A DNA stretch of 36,577 nucleotides from an uncultured Chloroflexota bacterium (GCA_900696625.1 CAADGU010000170.1:1-36577), one strand, 5' to 3'. Shown: positions 23,139-31,682, numbered from the stretch's first letter. Notes: a model not told the origin generated them from the letters alone. Made by a program: numbers and translations.

Positions 23139-25319
23139 TCTTGCCAACTGCCGAATAGCCAACAGACCAACGATGATCATGCCTGCCGTCACCGCCCATT
23201 TACCCCGGTTGGAATTTGAGGAACGCACCCCCTTCGCCTGCACCGGCATGGCCGCCAGCTTTGCCCCGCTCTCCTGCTGCACACGGGCCAGGGCAGCCGG
23301 GTCGCGGCGCAGTTGATCGGCCAGCGCCCGCTTTTGCGCCGCCATCTCGTCCGTTACGTGTTCGCCAAAGGAACGCAGCCCGGCAATCTGAAACTCGTGC
23401 TTTTTGAAGAGGCGGTATATTTCCTTGACCCGCTCCATACTGATGTTACGGCCAAGCGTGTAATCCTCGAAACGGCCGTCCATGGCCAGCAGCGCCGTCT
23501 CCGCCAGGCAGGCATAGGCCGTCTTTGGCGGCAGACCGATGTCGTAGCCAAAATCAATGTCCCCCGGAATCAGCACCTCGCCGCTTTCAATCACCAGCAC
23601 ATCCGGCCGTAAGGCCGCCTCCTCTTTGCTGATGTCCGGCGGCCGGGCCACGTCACAAATCACCGCCCCTGGCTTGCACTTGCTGATGTCTACAATGCGC
23701 TGCCCAAAGGCCGACGTGGCCGTCACAATCAGGTCACACAATCCCACAAATTCATCGGGACGGGTAGCAATGGTCACCGTTGACCCCGGCGTTTCTGCCT
23801 GAATGGTTCGTTTCAAGTCAATCAGCTTTTCCGGCTCAATAGAGACCAGCACCACGTCATAAATCGCCTGGGCCAGCAGCCGCGAACAGACTGAGCCAAT
23901 GGAACCGGTTGCGCCAATGATCATCACCTTGCCTTTGGTCAGGTCAGTGGCGCCCATTTTCACCACCGCCTGTTTGGCCGCTTCCAGTGTCGCCGCCACC
24001 GTCAGGCTGTTGCCGCTGGTGATGGCGATGTCTGCTTCGTGGGCGACGGTGATGCCGGCATCGCCGATGACGCTGGTAAACGCACCCAATCCCATAATCC
24101 GCGCCCCTTTGCGCTCGGCCATGAGCGCGGCCTGGCGCAGCCGGTTATAGGTAAAGCGCTCGTTGTGGCGCATCATCTGGCGCGGCGTGGCCCCCAGACT
24201 GATGAGAATGCCTTCCACGCGCTGCCCGGTGTTGGGCGATTGGCCGCCGGTAATACGCGAGAGATACAGCGGCGGCAGATAGGCGGCGACGGCTTCTACC
24301 AGGCTGTCTGGCAAATAGCGCGTCCAGCGGAAGTATTTGTGTTTATGCACAAAGCCCAGATGCAGGGGGTGAATGACAAAGGCGAAACGGTTGATGCCGG
24401 TTTCTTCGGGCTGCAAGGTGTGGATGGCCGGCGTCCATTCAATGTCGGCCATCAGGTCAAGGAAGGCATCTTCGTTAAGGGCGGCTTCGGGGTCTGGTTG
24501 GAGAGTGGTGAGGATGGCTTCCAGGGTGGCAGCGGAGGCGGGAATACGGCCGTATTCCCCCACCAATCCCGGCATCAATTCCACCACCAATGCCACGCCC
24601 CGCATCTGCAAATCGGCCAGGTCTTCGGCGGTGGCATATTCCACTACCACCGTCTTGTGCTTCAGTTGTGGCGGGGCAAAACGGCGAATGACGCTGATGT
24701 CCCCGGCAACCACATCCGCCCAGACAAAGGGGGCGCCGCTGCTTTCCGGGGCTACGCCGTTGGGGGTGGGGTAAAGACGGCCGTACTCCATTTCCTTCAG
24801 CCGGTCCAATGACGGCGGCGCGGCCTGGTTGCGGCTGCGGCGACCACCAATACCCGGCGCACCGGGCAGGCCAAAATAGATGAATGGGTCAGCGTAGCGT
24901 AAATCACAACCACGCTTTTCCAGGGCCTGCGCCAGCCCGTTGTGGTTCAGGCCGGGCGTCATTAGCACGTGTTTGCGGCTGAAGATGCCCGGTTGGGCGC
25001 GGTCGGCCAGGATGACGGCCCACCGTTCTAGCCCGGCGCGAATGATACGGCCGTCCAGCACCGGTGTGGTTTGTACGGCCGTAATTACTTGCTGCCCCCA
25101 GGCATGTTCCCGACGCGCCGGCCCCAACTCCAGCGTCAGGGGCATATCGTTCAGGGCAATGGCGGTGGCACGGCCGTCGTATTCAGCCAGCAACGCCTGC
25201 GCCTGCGCCATATCACCATCACAACTTTTATGCTGCAAAGCAAAAGACTCCCCTAAAAATGAAACCGTCTCGACCCGCTCCTCTTCCGCCTGCCAGTGTA
25301 AAACCAGAATTTCCTTCAT
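23130..25319 (-). CDS. Acyl-ACP/aldehyde reductase-like dehydrogenase with extra N-domain and C-terminal membrane tail
   Basis: A 729-residue protein. Residues about 312-650 align by eye with cyanobacterial long-chain acyl-ACP reductase: [12 protein letters not shown] opening, LGAFTS (411-416), TSGNS (434-438), Rossmann GATGSIG (469-475), and [14 protein letters not shown] with Cys604 where the catalytic cysteine lies in that enzyme, then TLGRNIS. Residues 1-310 have no match I recognise, and about 705-725 form a single membrane helix ([15 protein letters not shown]) followed by basic RQLARRP, a tail-anchor layout absent from the cyanobacterial enzyme. The likely activity is NADPH-dependent reduction of an acyl thioester to an aldehyde (inference). 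The start at 25319 follows GAGG; an earlier in-frame start at 25358 is less likely. No aldehyde-deformylating oxygenase is visible nearby. Confidence 0.78.
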   Translation of the reverse strand: MKEILVLHWQAEEERVETVSFLGESFALQHKSCDGDMAQAQALLAEYDGRATAIALNDMPLTLELGPARREHAWGQQVITAVQTTPVLDGRIIRAGLERWAVILADRAQPGIFSRKHVLMTPGLNHNGLAQALEKRGCDLRYADPFIYFGLPGAPGIGGRRSRNQAAPPSLDRLKEMEYGRLYPTPNGVAPESSGAPFVWADVVAGDISVIRRFAPPQLKHKTVVVEYATAEDLADLQMRGVALVVELMPGLVGEYGRIPASAATLEAILTTLQPDPEAALNEDAFLDLMADIEWTPAIHTLQPEETGINRFAFVIHPLHLGFVHKHKYFRWTRYLPDSLVEAVAAYLPPLYLSRITGGQSPNTGQRVEGILISLGATPRQMMRHNERFTYNRLRQAALMAERKGARIMGLGAFTSVIGDAGITVAHEADIAITSGNSLTVAATLEAAKQAVVKMGATDLTKGKVMIIGATGSIGSVCSRLLAQAIYDVVLVSIEPEKLIDLKRTIQAETPGSTVTIATRPDEFVGLCDLIVTATSAFGQRIVDISKCKPGAVICDVARPPDISKEEAALRPDVLVIESGEVLIPGDIDFGYDIGLPPKTAYACLAETALLAMDGRFEDYTLGRNISMERVKEIYRLFKKHEFQIAGLRSFGEHVTDEMAAQKRALADQLRRDPAALARVQQESGAKLAAMPVQAKGVRSSNSNRGKWAVTAGMIIVGLLAIRQLARRP

Positions 25320-25342
25320 ACCGCCTCTCTCTTCGTTTGTTC

Positions 25343-25368
25343 GTAGTAGGCGATTCATCGCCTATTAC
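25343..25368 (-). repeat. Hairpin in leader of the acyl-reductase-like gene
   Basis: GTAGTAGGCGA (25343-25353) and TCGCCTATTAC (25358-25368) form an 11-bp stem with one wobble and a 4-nt loop, extended by TTTGT/ACAAA flanks. It lies 24 bp upstream of the start codon. The remaining spacer to 25464 shows no gene. Confidence 0.5.
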
Positions 25369-25464
25369 AAACAAAAACAACAAACATCACCAGCATAGGC
25401 GAAGTGAGGTGGTCAGCGGTAGGAAGTTTGGCACGTTTCGCGGGTGAGGGGTGTCACCAAATGG

Positions 25465-28437
25465 TTAGCGTTTCATCACTACCAGGGTGATGTCGTCAAA
25501 TTGGGGGGTGTCACCGGCGTGGACGTGAATGGCCTGGGTCACGGCCGTGACAATATCAACGGGCTGGCGCTGCCGGGCTGCCTCCACCGTCACCCGCAGC
25601 CGGTCCAGGCCAAATTCGTCAAAATCCTCATTCATCGCCTCTGTTACCCCATCGGTATACAAAACCAGCGTATCCCCCTGACGGAATACCGTTTCCCGCC
25701 GTTCAATTTGCACCTGCGGCAGCACCCCCAGGGCAATACCCTGCGTGGTCAGCATTTGCACCTGACCATCGGCGCGCAGCAGCAGCGGCGGATTGTGCCC
25801 GGCATTAGCATAGGTCAGCACTTCCTTGTGCGCGTCCCAGACCGCATAAAACACGGTCACAAACAAGTCAGACTGGGCGTCTTTGTCAATGATCTCGTTG
25901 GCGCGAATCAGCGTATTGGCCGGATCGGTGCGGTTAAAGGCAATGGTGCGCAAAATGGTGCGGCTGAGGGCCATAAAGATGGCCGCCGGTACCCCCTTGT
26001 CGGCCACGTCGGCAATAAGAATTCCCCACTTACCATCAGACAGTTCCATAAAATCATAAAAATCACCGCTCACCTGGCGCGCCGCCTGCCAATAACCGGC
26101 CACCTGGCAGCCGGTAATGGCCGGGTTGTCACGTGGAATCAGGCTCGCCTGAATTTCACGGGCCACGTCCAATTCCCGCTCCAGCCGATCCCGTTCGGCC
26201 GCTTCCTGGTAAAGCTGGTGGTTGACCACGGCCGTGGCCGCCTGATGGGCAATACCGGTGAGGATGTTCAAGCGGCGGTGTGGCAACTGTGGCTGCGCCC
26301 CCACCAACATCAGCCCCACCAGTTCACCCCGCGCCGTCAGCGGAAAAGCGCAGGCCGACGAGGTGCGGAACACCCGCTCCAACCAATGGGGCAGGCCAAT
26401 TGTCTTAAAATCGCCCGTGGCAATTTCCGTATGCGTCAGCAGGCCAGGGGCTAACGATTGCATCTCATCATGATCCACTGCCAGCGTTTCCAGCAGCCCG
26501 CGCTCCATCTCACCGATGCCGTAGCTGGGGCCGGGGTGAAAAAGGTGGCGCACATTGTCCCAAATGAGAATGACGGCCGATTCCACTCCCACCAGCAAGG
26601 GAATGAGGCGCACAATGGTGGAGAGGATTTCGTTCAGGTCGGTGAGACTGTTCACGGCGGCAGCTACCTGAAAAAGGGCGGTGTTTACCCAGGCTTCCTC
26701 CTGTTGGGCCGTGCGTAGTTGGGCATTTTCCAGCGCCCGCGCTGTTTGCCCGGCAATATCTTGCAGCAGTTCATTCCGGCGGGAGAAAGCGGCTGCGCCA
26801 TGGCCCGCCCCGGCCACGCCATCCACCAGCATCACGCCTAACATTTGCTGTCCGGTCGCCAACGGCTGGATGGTGATCCGGGTAAGGGGCAGATCATGGG
26901 GCTGGTTCACGGCCGTTTGCAGCCAGGCCGGTATTCTGGATGTGGCAATCGGCTCCTGACATTCAAGCACGGCATCCAACATCGGCCATTCACCCAACCG
27001 CACCCGCACCGGGCACACCTGGCGCCCTGCCTGGGCTTCATGGCCGTAGACGGTCATGCAGTTGTACGCCTGTGCCTCTTCATCCCATAAGAGCGTGGCG
27101 CAAAAAGAGACGCCCAGCAGCATCACAGCCAGCCGGGTCACACTTTCCAGCATTTCATCGGGGGAATCGGCGTGGCCGATGGCTTCGGCCACCTGTAACT
27201 GCGCCGTGGTCAGCCAGGCCTGCTCCCGCTGCCGCGCCAACTGCTGCGTTTTGTGGATGGCAATGGCAGTTTCGGCCGCCAATGTTTCCAGCGTCATTTT
27301 TTCAATACTGGTGAAAAAACCAGGCTGTGGGCTTTGTACGTCTAATACACCCAGCAATTCGTCATCCACCTGCAAAGGGATAGCCATTTCGGCGCGGGTG
27401 CTGTCTTCCAGCACTCCCCAGCGGTAAACAAAACGATCATCATGGCGGGTGTCGTTGCTGATGACGGTCTGGCGGGTAGCCACGGCCGTGCCCACCAACC
27501 CTTCGCCAGAGGCAACTTCCAGATGAAGGTTCATCAATTCGGGCCGGCTGCTGGCCTGCATGACAACAGTGGCGTCATGGTCATCTGTACGGCCGTTGCC
27601 GTCTGTACGGCCGTTGCCGTCTGTACGGCCGTTGCCGTCTGTACGGCCGTTGCCGTCTGTACGGCCGTTGACACCAAAAATCGTCACCAGATGAAAACCA
27701 AAGGTCGAAGCCGTCAGATTCACCACCTGCTTGAAAATCTCATCCTGGCTCTGCACCCGGCCAATTTCGCGGCCAATTTCCCCCACCAGTTCCAACTGCG
27801 CTGCCCGCTTTTCTGCCTGGGCAAAGAGGCGGGCATGGGCGATAGCCGCCGCCGCCTGGTTGGCCAAAATCATCAACCGGCGTAAATCTTCCTCGTTAAA
27901 CCGGTTGGGCTGGTCGCTTTGGGCAGCAATCACCCCCAATGCCTCTTCACCACTAATCAAGGGGATGAAGATGCCGGAACGCGGCGGCGTATCGCTGATG
28001 TAACGCGGGCGGGCGGGCAGGCGGGACATCTCCTTCTCAAAATCATGGATGAGGAGCGGTTGTTTGCTTTCACGCACCCAACCGACAATGCCCGTGCCTT
28101 CGCGCAGGTCAAAAGTTTGCGGTGTGGGTTGTTGACGGCTGTTGATGCACCAGTAATAGATGTGATACAACGACTGCTCAAAAAGGCCAATTTGCAGCGT
28201 GCCATTATCAATCACCTTGCCACTTTCGGTGGCAATCAGGGCACATAAGGCATCTACATCCAGTTCGGCTTCCACAATGGCCCGCCCCGCCTCGCTCAGG
28301 GACTCTAACTCAGCTACCCGCGCCAGCAGCAGTTGCCGCGAGCGATAGCGGCGCACGGCAATATAGGTTGCCAGTAACATGGCCCCTAGAAAAATGCCCA
28401 GAGAGAGCAGCGGCATGGAAACAGAGCCGGTGTCCAT
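25465..28437 (-). CDS. GAF-domain SpoIIE/RsbU-type PP2C phosphatase
   Basis: A 990-residue protein that would dephosphorylate the STAS antagonists encoded upstream. There is one membrane segment (about 8-28), then a linker helix and roughly four GAF-like sensor domains (about 55-190, 210-385, 400-560, 575-730). A coiled stretch LERELDVAREIQASLIP leads into the SpoIIE phosphatase (about 760-985) with SGDFYDF, IADVADKG, AGHNPP, YTDGVTEA and DDITLVV, containing the metal-binding aspartates. A five-fold NGRTD repeat (257-285) interrupts GAF domain 2, made by an in-frame 18-bp tandem repeat. The ATG at 28437 has no clear ribosome site. It is the last gene of the partner-switching operon. GAF ligands are unknown. 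Confidence 0.9.
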   Translation of the reverse strand: MDTGSVSMPLLSLGIFLGAMLLATYIAVRRYRSRQLLLARVAELESLSEAGRAIVEAELDVDALCALIATESGKVIDNGTLQIGLFEQSLYHIYYWCINSRQQPTPQTFDLREGTGIVGWVRESKQPLLIHDFEKEMSRLPARPRYISDTPPRSGIFIPLISGEEALGVIAAQSDQPNRFNEEDLRRLMILANQAAAAIAHARLFAQAEKRAAQLELVGEIGREIGRVQSQDEIFKQVVNLTASTFGFHLVTIFGVNGRTDGNGRTDGNGRTDGNGRTDGNGRTDDHDATVVMQASSRPELMNLHLEVASGEGLVGTAVATRQTVISNDTRHDDRFVYRWGVLEDSTRAEMAIPLQVDDELLGVLDVQSPQPGFFTSIEKMTLETLAAETAIAIHKTQQLARQREQAWLTTAQLQVAEAIGHADSPDEMLESVTRLAVMLLGVSFCATLLWDEEAQAYNCMTVYGHEAQAGRQVCPVRVRLGEWPMLDAVLECQEPIATSRIPAWLQTAVNQPHDLPLTRITIQPLATGQQMLGVMLVDGVAGAGHGAAAFSRRNELLQDIAGQTARALENAQLRTAQQEEAWVNTALFQVAAAVNSLTDLNEILSTIVRLIPLLVGVESAVILIWDNVRHLFHPGPSYGIGEMERGLLETLAVDHDEMQSLAPGLLTHTEIATGDFKTIGLPHWLERVFRTSSACAFPLTARGELVGLMLVGAQPQLPHRRLNILTGIAHQAATAVVNHQLYQEAAERDRLERELDVAREIQASLIPRDNPAITGCQVAGYWQAARQVSGDFYDFMELSDGKWGILIADVADKGVPAAIFMALSRTILRTIAFNRTDPANTLIRANEIIDKDAQSDLFVTVFYAVWDAHKEVLTYANAGHNPPLLLRADGQVQMLTTQGIALGVLPQVQIERRETVFRQGDTLVLYTDGVTEAMNEDFDEFGLDRLRVTVEAARQRQPVDIVTAVTQAIHVHAGDTPQFDDITLVVMKR
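27589..27668 (-). repeat. 18-bp tandem repeat inside the phosphatase gene
   Basis: Five ACGGCCGT octamers start at 27589, 27607, 27625, 27643 and 27661, exactly 18 bp apart, with the intervening TGCCGTCTGT identical. On the coding strand each unit encodes NGRTDG. The unit is a multiple of three, so copy-number changes keep the frame. Confidence 0.95.
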
Positions 28438-28453
28438 AGAGTGGAAGTAATTG

Positions 28454-28487
28454 GGTAATTGAGTAATTACCCAATTACTCAATTACC
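28454..28487 (-). repeat. Hairpin repeat between STAS and phosphatase genes
   Basis: Arms 28454-28468 and 28473-28487 are 15-bp perfect inverted repeats (GGTAATTGAGTAATT) with a 4-nt loop. The words recur every 7-8 bp. The STAS stop codon adjoins the arm. Confidence 0.8.
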
Positions 28488-28834
28488 TATTTACCTTTCT
28501 TCACCGCCCGTTGCGCGGCTATGAGTGTCGGGTGAATTTGAAAGACTTTATCAAACCCAACCATGGTAAAAACTTCTTGCAGGCGATCATTCAAGCCACA
28601 CAATAAGACATCGCCATCTTGCTGTTTGGCGCGCCGCCAGGCAGAAACCAGGCAGCGCAGCCCACCGCTGTTAATGTAACTGGCCTGAGAGAGGTCTACA
28701 ATGAGGACGGTACGGCCGTCATCCAACAATTGATTGAGCGCCGTCTCCAATAATGGGGTCTGGCTCTGGTCTAAACGGCCGTCTGCCCGCACCAGCCATA
28801 CATCACCGTGCAAAGATTCTTGTTGAATTGCCAT
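28487..28834 (-). CDS. STAS-domain anti-sigma factor antagonist
   Basis: A 115-residue single STAS domain. VLIVDLSQASYINSGGLRCLVSAWRRA is the conserved helix-loop with the phospho-acceptor position at Ser56. In such proteins the anti-sigma kinase phosphorylates this serine, and a PP2C phosphatase restores the active form. The start at 28834 leaves the upstream repeat uncoded; an in-frame start at 28882 lies in the hairpin and is unlikely. No ribosome site is visible, so translation may be low or coupled. It lies between the anti-sigma kinase and the phosphatase in one operon. Confidence 0.9.
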   Translation of the reverse strand: MAIQQESLHGDVWLVRADGRLDQSQTPLLETALNQLLDDGRTVLIVDLSQASYINSGGLRCLVSAWRRAKQQDGDVLLCGLNDRLQEVFTMVGFDKVFQIHPTLIAAQRAVKKGK

Positions 28835-28843
28835 AGTGTGATG

Positions 28844-28897
28844 CGTGAAACGTGATGCGTGATGCGTGAAAAGACGCATCACGCATCACGTTTCACG
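28844..28897 (-). repeat. Perfect 24-bp hairpin built of heptamers
   Basis: Arms 28844-28867 and 28874-28897 are perfect 24-bp inverted repeats with a 6-nt loop. Each arm is built of GTGATGC and GTGAAAC words every 7 bp. It fills the gap between the anti-sigma kinase stop and the STAS start within the operon, with no T-run. Confidence 0.9.
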
Positions 28898-28898
28898 T

Positions 28899-29321
28899 TT
28901 ATTCGATCACCTTCACCAACACCAACGTATTGCCATCATCTTCAAATTGGTAGCGAACCTCATCCATTAGCTTGCGCATGAAATGAACACCCAGGCCGCC
29001 CACGCGGGGAAAATCGGAGGTACCGTTGGCAACATCTTCGGGAATGGGGACCGGAACCTCGTCGGGGTCAAAGCTACGGCCGTTGTCGTGAATGGTAATG
29101 ACAAACCGGCCCGCCTGCACTTCCCAACTGAGGCGAATCTGCCCCACATCTTCCGCGCCATAGGCGTGTTCGATGACATTTGTACAGGCTTCATCACAAG
29201 CCAGTTCTACGTGGAACACGGCCGTGTCATCCAACCCGGCCTGCGCCGCCCCCGCCGCCACAAACTGGCATGCCTGTTGAATCCTATCGTAACGTCCGGG
29301 AATGATGAGGGTATCACCCAT
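28899..29321 (-). CDS. Anti-sigma regulatory factor, RsbW-type Ser kinase
   Basis: A 140-residue GHKL-ATPase-fold protein. The N-box ELACDEACTNVIEHAY (39-54) carries Glu44 and Asn48, DNGRSFDP (79-86) is the G1 box, and GGLGVHFMRKLMD (108-120) is the G2 box. Members of this family bind a sigma factor or other partner and phosphorylate the STAS antagonist. Flanking STAS genes on both sides support the role. Start ATG 29321 has no obvious ribosome site; the preceding sequence is pyrimidine-rich. The partner sigma factor is not encoded in this window. Confidence 0.92.
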   Translation of the reverse strand: MGDTLIIPGRYDRIQQACQFVAAGAAQAGLDDTAVFHVELACDEACTNVIEHAYGAEDVGQIRLSWEVQAGRFVITIHDNGRSFDPDEVPVPIPEDVANGTSDFPRVGGLGVHFMRKLMDEVRYQFEDDGNTLVLVKVIE

Positions 29322-29331
29322 GGGGAGGAGG

Positions 29332-29401
29332 TAATCCGTAATCAGTAATCCGTAATCGGTGGTCGGACTTCGGATTACGGGTCACGGATTACGGGTTACG
29401 A
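29332..29401 (-). repeat. Heptamer spacer between STAS and anti-sigma genes
   Basis: GTAATCC, GTAATCA, GTAATCC, GTAATCG, GTGGTCG, GACTTCG, GATTACG, GGTCACG, GATTACG, GGTTACG run in perfect 7-bp register. The first four words pair imperfectly with the last four, giving a long hairpin. It fills the operon junction between the first STAS gene and the RsbW-type gene. Confidence 0.85.
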
Positions 29402-29403
29402 CG

Positions 29404-29751
29404 CTAGAAACTGCCAACGGCCGCCGTTACATCATCATACACTGTAAAAATAGAATCCAGGCCGGCCAACGAAAACACTTCTGATACTCGTTCAGACGGG
29501 GCTGCCAGAACAAGCGACCCTTTCTTTTTGGCGCACTCACGATGAGCAGCCACAATTGCCCGTAAACCGGCGCTGCTCATATAACTGATTTCCGAAAGGT
29601 CGAGGACGATGTTTTCATGCCCACCGGCCAACACATCTTTCAATGCGGCGTCAAACTGGGCGGCGTTACTGCTGTCTATACGCCCAGACGCTTTCACCAA
29701 CACCGCTCGTTTGAATATCTCTGTGGTCACGTTCAAATTGGTTTCGCTCAT
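29404..29751 (-). CDS. STAS-domain anti-sigma factor antagonist (first gene of operon)
   Basis: A 115-residue single STAS domain with VLDLSEISYMSSAGLRAIVAAH; Ser60 is the expected phospho-acceptor. AGGAGG lies about 8 nt before the ATG at 29751, the best ribosome site in this operon, fitting a gene that must be made in excess. It heads the run STAS, anti-sigma kinase, STAS, phosphatase. Sequence differs from the second STAS gene well beyond recent duplication, so the two may serve different inputs. Confidence 0.93.
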   Translation of the reverse strand: MSETNLNVTTEIFKRAVLVKASGRIDSSNAAQFDAALKDVLAGGHENIVLDLSEISYMSSAGLRAIVAAHRECAKKKGSLVLAAPSERVSEVFSLAGLDSIFTVYDDVTAAVGSF

Positions 29752-29860
29752 CAAATTTTCCTCCTAATGTGTTTTCTCAACGCAAAGGCGCAAAGTGGCA
29801 AAGGGACAAAGAAAAGATAAAAAGTGTTCGATGCCATCCGCCTGCTGCTTAACGGCGGTG

Positions 29861-29869
29861 ATTATATCA
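29861..29869 (-). promoter_or_regulatory. Extended -10 promoter of the partner-switching operon
   Basis: TGATATAAT on the minus strand is a perfect extended -10 about 110 bp before the first STAS start. The -35 is weak. Confidence 0.5.
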
Positions 29870-29881
29870 CAAGTATAAAGT

Positions 29882-29930
29882 GCTTACGTGTTCAAGTATT
29901 CACGTAAACATTGGCGCCCTTGAACACCTG
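29882..29930 (-). repeat. Overlapping hairpin words after the GGT gene
   Basis: TTACGTG/CACGTAA and GTGTTCAAG/CTTGAACAC are perfect inverted pairs that overlap and exclude each other. They lie downstream of the GGT stop and upstream of the operon promoter. The words resemble those at 5483-5518. It may end GGT transcription. Confidence 0.5.
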
Positions 29931-29939
29931 AACAGGTAC

Positions 29940-31547
29940 TCACCATCCCACCGCTGCGCCATCATTACGTGGTTCGCTGCCGCCAATGAGGGCGCCGGTT
30001 GCCGGGTCTCGCACAATCACCTGCCCACCACCAAAGGACATGGGATGTTCGTTGTCCCTGACCATATGACCGCGCCGGGTCAATTCGGCATGGACATGAG
30101 CAGGCACGGCCGTTTCCAACCCCACATCCATCCTTTGCAGCCAGTTAAAACGGGGCGCGTCTAAGGCTGTTTGTGGGTCCATACCCCACAGCGCCAGGTT
30201 CAGCCCCACCTGTAAGTGACCCTGCGGCTGCATAAACCCGCCCATCACGCCAAAGCTGCTCCACGCCTGCCCGTTGTGGGTGATAAAACCGGGGATGATG
30301 GTGTGGTACGGCCGTTTGCCCGGCGCCACTTCATTGGGATGTCCCGGCTCCAGGCTGAAATTAGCCCCGCGATTCTGCAACTGCACCCCGGTTGTACCCG
30401 CCGTCAACCCACTGCCAAAACCCATGTACAGGCTTTGAATCCAACTGACCATATTGCCGTTCCCGTCCGCCACTGTCAGGTAAACGGTATCGCCGTGACG
30501 CGGCGGCTGCCCGGCAGCGGGTGGCTGCGCCTGCGCCATATTCACCTGCGCCGCCCGTGTCTGGGTGTACGCGGCGCTCAGCAGCCCGGCGACCGGCACA
30601 TTTACCTGGCGCGGGTCGCCAATATAGGTGTGGGCATCGGCAAAGGCCAGCTTCACCACCTCAATCAGGGCGTGATAATAATCGGCCGTGCCGTACCCCA
30701 ATGCCTGCAAATCAAACTGCGCGGCCAGATTCAGCGCCAGCAGCGCCGTTAAACCCTGCCCGTTGGGTGGGATTTCGTAAAAGGTAAACCCGTCGCCAAA
30801 ATCTACCGAAATCGGCTCTATCCATTCCGCCTGATACTGCGCCAGATCGTCCTGGGTCAATACGCCGTCGGCTGCCTGCACACAGTCGGCAATCTGGCGG
30901 CCAATGTCGCCCAGATAAAAGGCGTCCGGGCCTTCGTCAGCAAGCGTGGTCAAGGTTTGGGCAAATTCAGGGTTTTGGAAACGTTCGGCGGCGCGGGGGG
31001 CACGGCCGTGTGGCAGCCATACCCGCCGTGAATCAGGATGCCGGCTCATCTTCTCTGTGGAGCGCGCCCAGGCAGTGGCAATCCGCTGGCTCAGCGGAAA
31101 ACCGTCTCGTGCATACTGAATCGGCCGCACCAGCAGCCTGTCCAGCCCCATGCTGCCAAAACGGGATAGCGCCAGTTCCCAGCCGCGCACTGCGCCCGGT
31201 ACCGTCACCGGCAGCGCGCCCAAAGCGGGGAATTGGCTGTGTCCCTGGCCGCGTACCCGATCGGCCGTCAGTCCTTGCGGGGCAGGGCCGCTGGCATTCA
31301 ATCCGTACAATTTGCCCTCGTCTGCCTGCCAGATGAGGGCAAAGGCGTCACCGCCAATGCCGGTGGAGGTTGGCTCCACCACGCACAGCGTAGCCACGGT
31401 GGCAATGGCCGCGTCTATGGCATTGCCACCCGCCTTCAAAATATCCAATCCGGCCTGCGCCGCTAATGGTTGGCTGGTGGCTACCAGCCCGTTCAGTGCC
31501 ACCACGTTGGAGCGGCGGCTGGGGAAGGTGTAGGGTTCAAAGTTCAT
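29940..31547 (-). CDS. Gamma-glutamyltransferase family protein
   Basis: A 535-residue N-terminal-nucleophile hydrolase of the gamma-glutamyltransferase family. Conserved stretches include ILKAGGNAIDAAIATVATLCVVEPTSTGIGGDAF and PNGQGLTALLALNL; HGDTVYLTVAD places the nucleophile at Thr354, where the precursor would cleave itself into large and small subunits. The C-terminal part contains ASFxxx-type substrate strands (MGGFMQPQGHLQVGLNL). No signal peptide is present, so it is probably cytosolic, unlike periplasmic Ggt. GAGG stands before the ATG. Substrate may be gamma-glutamyl compounds other than glutathione; several family members act on acyl or cephalosporin amides. Confidence 0.93.
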   Translation of the reverse strand: MNFEPYTFPSRRSNVVALNGLVATSQPLAAQAGLDILKAGGNAIDAAIATVATLCVVEPTSTGIGGDAFALIWQADEGKLYGLNASGPAPQGLTADRVRGQGHSQFPALGALPVTVPGAVRGWELALSRFGSMGLDRLLVRPIQYARDGFPLSQRIATAWARSTEKMSRHPDSRRVWLPHGRAPRAAERFQNPEFAQTLTTLADEGPDAFYLGDIGRQIADCVQAADGVLTQDDLAQYQAEWIEPISVDFGDGFTFYEIPPNGQGLTALLALNLAAQFDLQALGYGTADYYHALIEVVKLAFADAHTYIGDPRQVNVPVAGLLSAAYTQTRAAQVNMAQAQPPAAGQPPRHGDTVYLTVADGNGNMVSWIQSLYMGFGSGLTAGTTGVQLQNRGANFSLEPGHPNEVAPGKRPYHTIIPGFITHNGQAWSSFGVMGGFMQPQGHLQVGLNLALWGMDPQTALDAPRFNWLQRMDVGLETAVPAHVHAELTRRGHMVRDNEHPMSFGGGQVIVRDPATGALIGGSEPRNDGAAVGW

Positions 31548-31560
31548 GGGTTCCTCGTGA

Positions 31561-31600
31561 TTCGTAATCGGTAATCGGTAATCGGTAATCGGTAATTGGT
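31561..31600 (-). repeat. Heptamer direct repeat in GGT leader (GTAATCG)
   Basis: Four GTAATCG words and one GTAATTG follow in 7-bp register, with no inverted partner. They lie between the predicted transcription start and the GGT start codon, so they would form most of the 5' leader. Confidence 0.8.
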
Positions 31601-31603
31601 GGG

Positions 31604-31612
31604 ATCATAACA
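31604..31612 (-). promoter_or_regulatory. Extended -10 promoter of the GGT gene
   Basis: TGTTATGAT on the minus strand matches the extended -10 with one change. It is 57 bp upstream of the start codon, beyond the heptamer repeat. Confidence 0.5.
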
Positions 31613-31627
31613 CGATGGTGGGGGTTT

Positions 31628-31656
31628 TTGGCAAATACGGCCGTATCTCGGAAAAT
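31628..31656 (+). promoter_or_regulatory. Candidate promoter of the agmatinase-like gene
   Basis: TTGGCA (31628-31633) and GAAAAT (31651-31656) are spaced 17 bp. An ACGGCCGT octamer occupies the spacer. The -10 is weak. Confidence 0.3.
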
Positions 31657-31682
31657 GTAGCTTGATTTGAATGAATGTGAGG

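Noticed and set aside
24039-24812. 257-codon plus-strand frame opposite the acyl-reductase-like gene.
   Set aside because: It is antisense to a frame with conserved dehydrogenase motifs and shows no recognisable domain.
25444-26454. 336-codon plus-strand frame opposite the SpoIIE phosphatase domain.
   Set aside because: The minus strand encodes all phosphatase motifs across the same stretch; the plus frame is a shadow.
27589-27668. Regular repeats resembling a CRISPR array.
   Set aside because: The 18-bp units are contiguous with no variable spacers, lie in a GAF-domain coding frame, and no cas genes are present.
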